Below are positions 17,951 through 19,921 of a DNA stretch of 19,921 bases, in pieces. A program made the position numbers and the translations under genes. The stretch is from JBKPHS01 sp046729975 (GTDB lineage: Bacteria > Actinomycetota > Thermoleophilia > Solirubrobacterales > Thermoleophilaceae), in contig JBKPHS010000163.1 of NCBI GenBank assembly GCA_046729975.1, positions 1-19,921 on the forward strand, given 5' to 3'. How positions within the stretch are numbered: position 1 is the first letter of the stretch; each line of letters starts with the position of its first letter. A model generated the notes under the pieces. It was not told where the DNA came from and searched no databases. It saw nothing but the letters and a program-made list of their open reading frames with translations.

Positions 17951-18514
17951 ATGAAGACGAAGGAGAGCAGGTTCCACGTCCACGACGAGTTGACCGCGCC
18001 CGAGCGCAGCCTGCCGGTGCTGAAGGGCGCGCTCTCCGGCGGCGGCCAGCTCTCGAACTTCCTCGGCGTGCTCGCGGGAGCACCGGCGGCCCTCCGTGGC
18101 TACGCCCGCTTCCGGTCCGAGCTTCGCCAGGGCACGCTGCCTTGGGCCACGCAGCAGCGGATCGCTCTGGGCGTGGCCGAGCATCAGCGCAGCGAGTACG
18201 CGCTCGCGACGCTCCAGCGCACCGCCCGCGAGGCCGGCCTGGGTCTCGACGAGATCGCGCTGGCGCGTGAGTTCGACTCCCACGACGAGAGCCAGGCCGT
18301 GCTCCTGCGCTGGGTGAAGGCACTGCTCGAGAGCGACGGCGCGCCGCCCCGCCACCTGCAGGAGGAGGCGCGGGAGGCCGGCTGGTCGGACGAGCAGATA
18401 CTCGAGACGGTGGCGCACGTCGCTCTCGCCACGTTCAACAACCTTGTGATCCGAGCGGGCGACGTGCCAAACGACGGGTCCGTCGAGGAATCCCGTCTCA
18501 AGCAGGCCGCCTGA
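17951..18514 (+). CDS. AhpD / carboxymuconolactone decarboxylase-like protein lacking the CxxC
   Basis: This 187-residue protein has the all-helical CMD/AhpD fold: LSGGGQLSNFLGVLAGAPAALRGYARFRSELRQGTLPWATQQRIALGVAEHQRSEYALATL is the usual stretch of the catalytic region (quoted as family elements: LAGAPAALRGYARF, ATQQRIALGVAEH, EYALATL). Confidence 0.
   Translation: MKTKESRFHVHDELTAPERSLPVLKGALSGGGQLSNFLGVLAGAPAALRGYARFRSELRQGTLPWATQQRIALGVAEHQRSEYALATLQRTAREAGLGLDEIALAREFDSHDESQAVLLRWVKALLESDGAPPRHLQEEAREAGWSDEQILETVAHVALATFNNLVIRAGDVPNDGSVEESRLKQAA
17951..18514 (+). CDS. AhpD/carboxymuconolactone decarboxylase-like protein without active-site cysteines
   Basis: The product is 187 residues with the all-helical CMD fold. 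The segment LAGAPAALRGYARF leads into the core helix RIALGVAEHQRSEYALATLQ, and a second helix pair follows (ETVAHVALATFNNLVIRAGD). In AhpD-type peroxidases the core helix reads E-x-x-x-C-x-x-C-x-x-x-H; here both cysteines are replaced (EHQRSEYALATL), so thiol peroxidase chemistry is not possible at this site. A ligand-binding, decarboxylase-like or redox-sensing role remains possible. The ATG at 17951 is supported by AGAAAGTGAAG upstream, only a weak Shine-Dalgarno. It lies 9 bases ahead of the HxlR-type gene, so the two form an operon behind the 17915 dyad. Confidence 0.85.
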   Translation: MKTKESRFHVHDELTAPERSLPVLKGALSGGGQLSNFLGVLAGAPAALRGYARFRSELRQGTLPWATQQRIALGVAEHQRSEYALATLQRTAREAGLGLDEIALAREFDSHDESQAVLLRWVKALLESDGAPPRHLQEEAREAGWSDEQILETVAHVALATFNNLVIRAGDVPNDGSVEESRLKQAA

Positions 18515-18523
18515 CCCTTTAGC

Positions 18524-18907
18524 ATGTCTGTCATGGCCGTACCGGCGGCGACGGCGGAGGCCGCCCGCAGCAAGCAGCATTCGGGGAGAGAGGTCGCGGA
18601 GGCGCGCGAGCGCTGCTGCTCGCACTACCACTACGCGGTCGAGCTGATCGGCAAGCGCTGGACCGGCGCGATACTGATCGTCCTGATGGACGGTCCGCTT
18701 CGCTTCTCCGAGGTGAGGCACCTCGTGCCGGACATCTCCGACCGGCTGCTCTCGGAGCGCATGAAGGAGCTCGAGGCCGAGGGTCTCGTCGAGCGTCGCG
18801 TCCTCGACGATGTGCCGATCCGGGTCCAGTACGAGCTCACCGAGAAGGGTCGGGCGCTCGAGCCCACGCTGCGCTCGCTCAAGTCCTGGGCGAACTGCTG
18901 GACCTAG
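18524..18907 (+). CDS. HxlR-family winged-helix transcriptional regulator
   Basis: The 127-residue protein has the MarR-like HxlR fold: AVELIGKRWTGAILIVLMDGPLRFSEV, then ISDRLLSERMKELEAEGLVERRV (recognition helix and wing region), and VQYELTEKGRALEPTLRSLKSWA at the dimerising C terminus. A pair of cysteines (about residues 31-32, RERCCSHYH) precedes the core, at the place where many HxlR proteins carry the redox-sensing Cys, so thiol-based sensing of quinones, aldehydes or oxidants is likely. The start is uncertain (ATG at 18524 or 18533), and no Shine-Dalgarno is clear. It follows the AhpD-like gene by 9 bases and probably represses that operon through the dyad at 17915-17929. The last point is inference. 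Confidence 0.93.
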   Translation: MSVMAVPAATAEAARSKQHSGREVAEARERCCSHYHYAVELIGKRWTGAILIVLMDGPLRFSEVRHLVPDISDRLLSERMKELEAEGLVERRVLDDVPIRVQYELTEKGRALEPTLRSLKSWANCWT

Positions 18908-18917
18908 ACGGATTGCT

Positions 18918-18947
18918 CTAGCCGCGCTCGCGGCTGACGGCGGCTAG
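18918..18947 (+). terminator. Hairpin with two mutually exclusive foldings, between HxlR gene and glnA
   Basis: CTAGCCGC (18918-18925) pairs over 8 bp with GCGGCTAG (18940-18947), or over 6 bp with the nearer GCGGCT (18930-18935) around a GCTC loop. It lies 11 bases after the HxlR stop codon, so a terminator is the simplest reading. It is also within 50 bases of the glnA start. Confidence 0.55.
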
Positions 18948-18995
18948 CCTTCCGGCCTCCCGGACGCCACCGTCGATCCCGAAGGAGCCCGCCCC

Positions 18996-19921
18996 ATGGC
19001 CGTCGCAGACCAGCCGAAGACCGCCGACGACGTCAAGGCGATCGTCGAAGAGCGGGACATCCGCTTCATCCGCTTCTGGTTCACCGACATCCTCGGGCAG
19101 CTCAAGAGCTTCTCCATCAACAAGGACGAGCTGGAGGATGCCTTCGAGGGCGGGATGGGCTTCGACGGTTCCTCCATCACGGGCTTCAACGCCATCGAGG
19201 AGTCAGACATGATCGCCATGCCCGACCCCTCCACCTTCGCCGCGCTGCCCTGGCGACCGGAGGACAGAGGCGTGGCGCGCATGTTCTGCGACATCGTCAC
19301 GCCGAGCCGCGAGCCATACGAGGGCGACCCCCGCCATGTCCTGCGGCGGGCGCTCGAGCGTGCGGAGTCGATGGGCTTCGACGCCTTCAACGTCGGCCCG
19401 GAGCTCGAGTACTTCTACTTCCGGAACGCGCGGCCTGAGAACGGCCAGCCCGAGGTCCTCGACGAGGGCGGGTACTTCGACCTGACCACGCTCGACGCCG
19501 GCTCCGACGTGCGCCGCGAGACGGTCCTCGCCCTCGAACAGCTCGGAATCCATGTGGAGTACACGCACCACGAGGTCGGGCCCTCACAGCACGAGATCGA
19601 CATGCGCTACGCGCCCGCGCTCAAGATGGCCGACGACACGATGACCTACCGGATAACGGTCAAGGAGTACGCGATGAAGTACGGCTGGCATGCGACGTTC
19701 ATGCCCAAGCCGCTCTTCGGCGAGAACGGATCGGGGATGCACACGCATCAGTCCCTCTTCAAGGAGGGCCGCAACGCGTTCTTCGACGCCGACGACCAGT
19801 ACTTCCTCTCGCCAACCGGCAAGGCGTTCATCGCCGGCCAGCTCAAGCACGCGCGCGAGATCTCGTCGATCTTCGCCCAGTGGGTGAACAGCTACAAGCG
19901 GCTCGTGCCGGGCTTCGAGGC
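18996..19921 (+). CDS. glnA: Glutamine synthetase type I, N-terminal two thirds (cut by window edge)
   Basis: The frame is open from the ATG at 18996 to the end of the window (308 complete codons of an expected ~445-470). GAAGGAG (18981-18987) lies 8 bases upstream. The enzyme makes glutamine from glutamate, ammonia and ATP, supplying the glutamine used by GltBD. Family motifs seen: FIRFWFTDILGQLKSF and GFDGSSITGF (about 56-64), GPELEYFYF (metal-site Glu), EYTHHEVGPSQHEID, and the ammonia/glutamate site GSGMHTHQSLF. The compact N terminus and MGFDGSSI-style sequence fit the GSI-alpha type. The Tyr adenylylation site that would separate alpha from beta lies beyond the window. A hairpin precedes it, and no GlnR-type operator is evident. 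Confidence 0.97.
   Translation, partial: MAVADQPKTADDVKAIVEERDIRFIRFWFTDILGQLKSFSINKDELEDAFEGGMGFDGSSITGFNAIEESDMIAMPDPSTFAALPWRPEDRGVARMFCDIVTPSREPYEGDPRHVLRRALERAESMGFDAFNVGPELEYFYFRNARPENGQPEVLDEGGYFDLTTLDAGSDVRRETVLALEQLGIHVEYTHHEVGPSQHEIDMRYAPALKMADDTMTYRITVKEYAMKYGWHATFMPKPLFGENGSGMHTHQSLFKEGRNAFFDADDQYFLSPTGKAFIAGQLKHAREISSIFAQWVNSYKRLVPGFE

Noticed and set aside
17951..18514. Zero-confidence duplicate entry for the AhpD-like gene in the feature list
   Set aside because: It is superseded by the full entry at the same coordinates and should be ignored; there is only one gene here.

Overview
The window is a compact, very GC-rich bacterial chromosome segment. Purine-rich ribosome-binding sites precede most genes, and many intergenic gaps are short. 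Actinomycetota are indicated by an actinobacterial SOS box in front of lexA, a c-di-AMP (ydaO-type) riboswitch, a principal-type sigma factor beside a SigB/SigF-type sigma factor, and a class A RNase P RNA. The protein repertoire (small zinc-ribbon proteins, a GSI glutamine synthetase, a COG4119-like NUDIX relative) looks most like Thermoleophilia (Solirubrobacterales/Gaiellales). That class assignment is inference from recall, not from a search.

Layout. Bases 1-2554 hold small accessory genes: the tail of a NUDIX-type hydrolase, an SRPBCC/START-like protein, a 77-residue protein of unknown function, a double-ACT-domain regulator on the minus strand, and a histone-H1-like basic protein. Bases 2555-4423 are the least orderly part: about 500 bases without a convincing gene (possibly a decayed GAF-domain gene), a VOC/glyoxalase-fold gene, and a broken tyrosine-recombinase gene ending against a tRNA-Leu(GAG) gene, as expected of an old integrated element. 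Bases 4502-6560 hold the SOS box, lexA coupled to a small zinc-ribbon protein, the RNase P RNA with a textbook terminator, and a pyridoxamine-phosphate-oxidase-fold protein.

Bases 6645-13508 form a probable gltB-gltD-fdhD operon. It encodes glutamate synthase large and small subunits, overlapping by 8 bases, followed after 11 bases by the formate-dehydrogenase sulfur carrier. Bases 13568-16361 hold a group-2 sigma-70 factor, a two-CxxC protein with a HARE-like C terminus, a SigB/SigF-type sigma factor and a membrane-anchored cytochrome c.

Bases 16423-17756 hold a c-di-AMP riboswitch reading into a small single-pass membrane protein, then an exported protein made of two related halves. Bases 17915-18907 hold an AhpD/carboxymuconolactone-decarboxylase-like protein lacking the usual active-site cysteines, paired with an HxlR-type regulator, with a perfect dyad upstream. 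The window ends inside glnA, so glutamine synthetase and glutamate synthase lie within 8 kb of each other and together encode the GS-GOGAT ammonia assimilation route.

I found no CRISPR array, intact insertion sequence or complete novel defence system. The most worthwhile leads are the riboswitch with its orphan membrane protein, the zinc-ribbon/HARE protein in front of the stress-type sigma factor, the zinc-ribbon partner of lexA, and the cysteine-less AhpD-like protein with HxlR.
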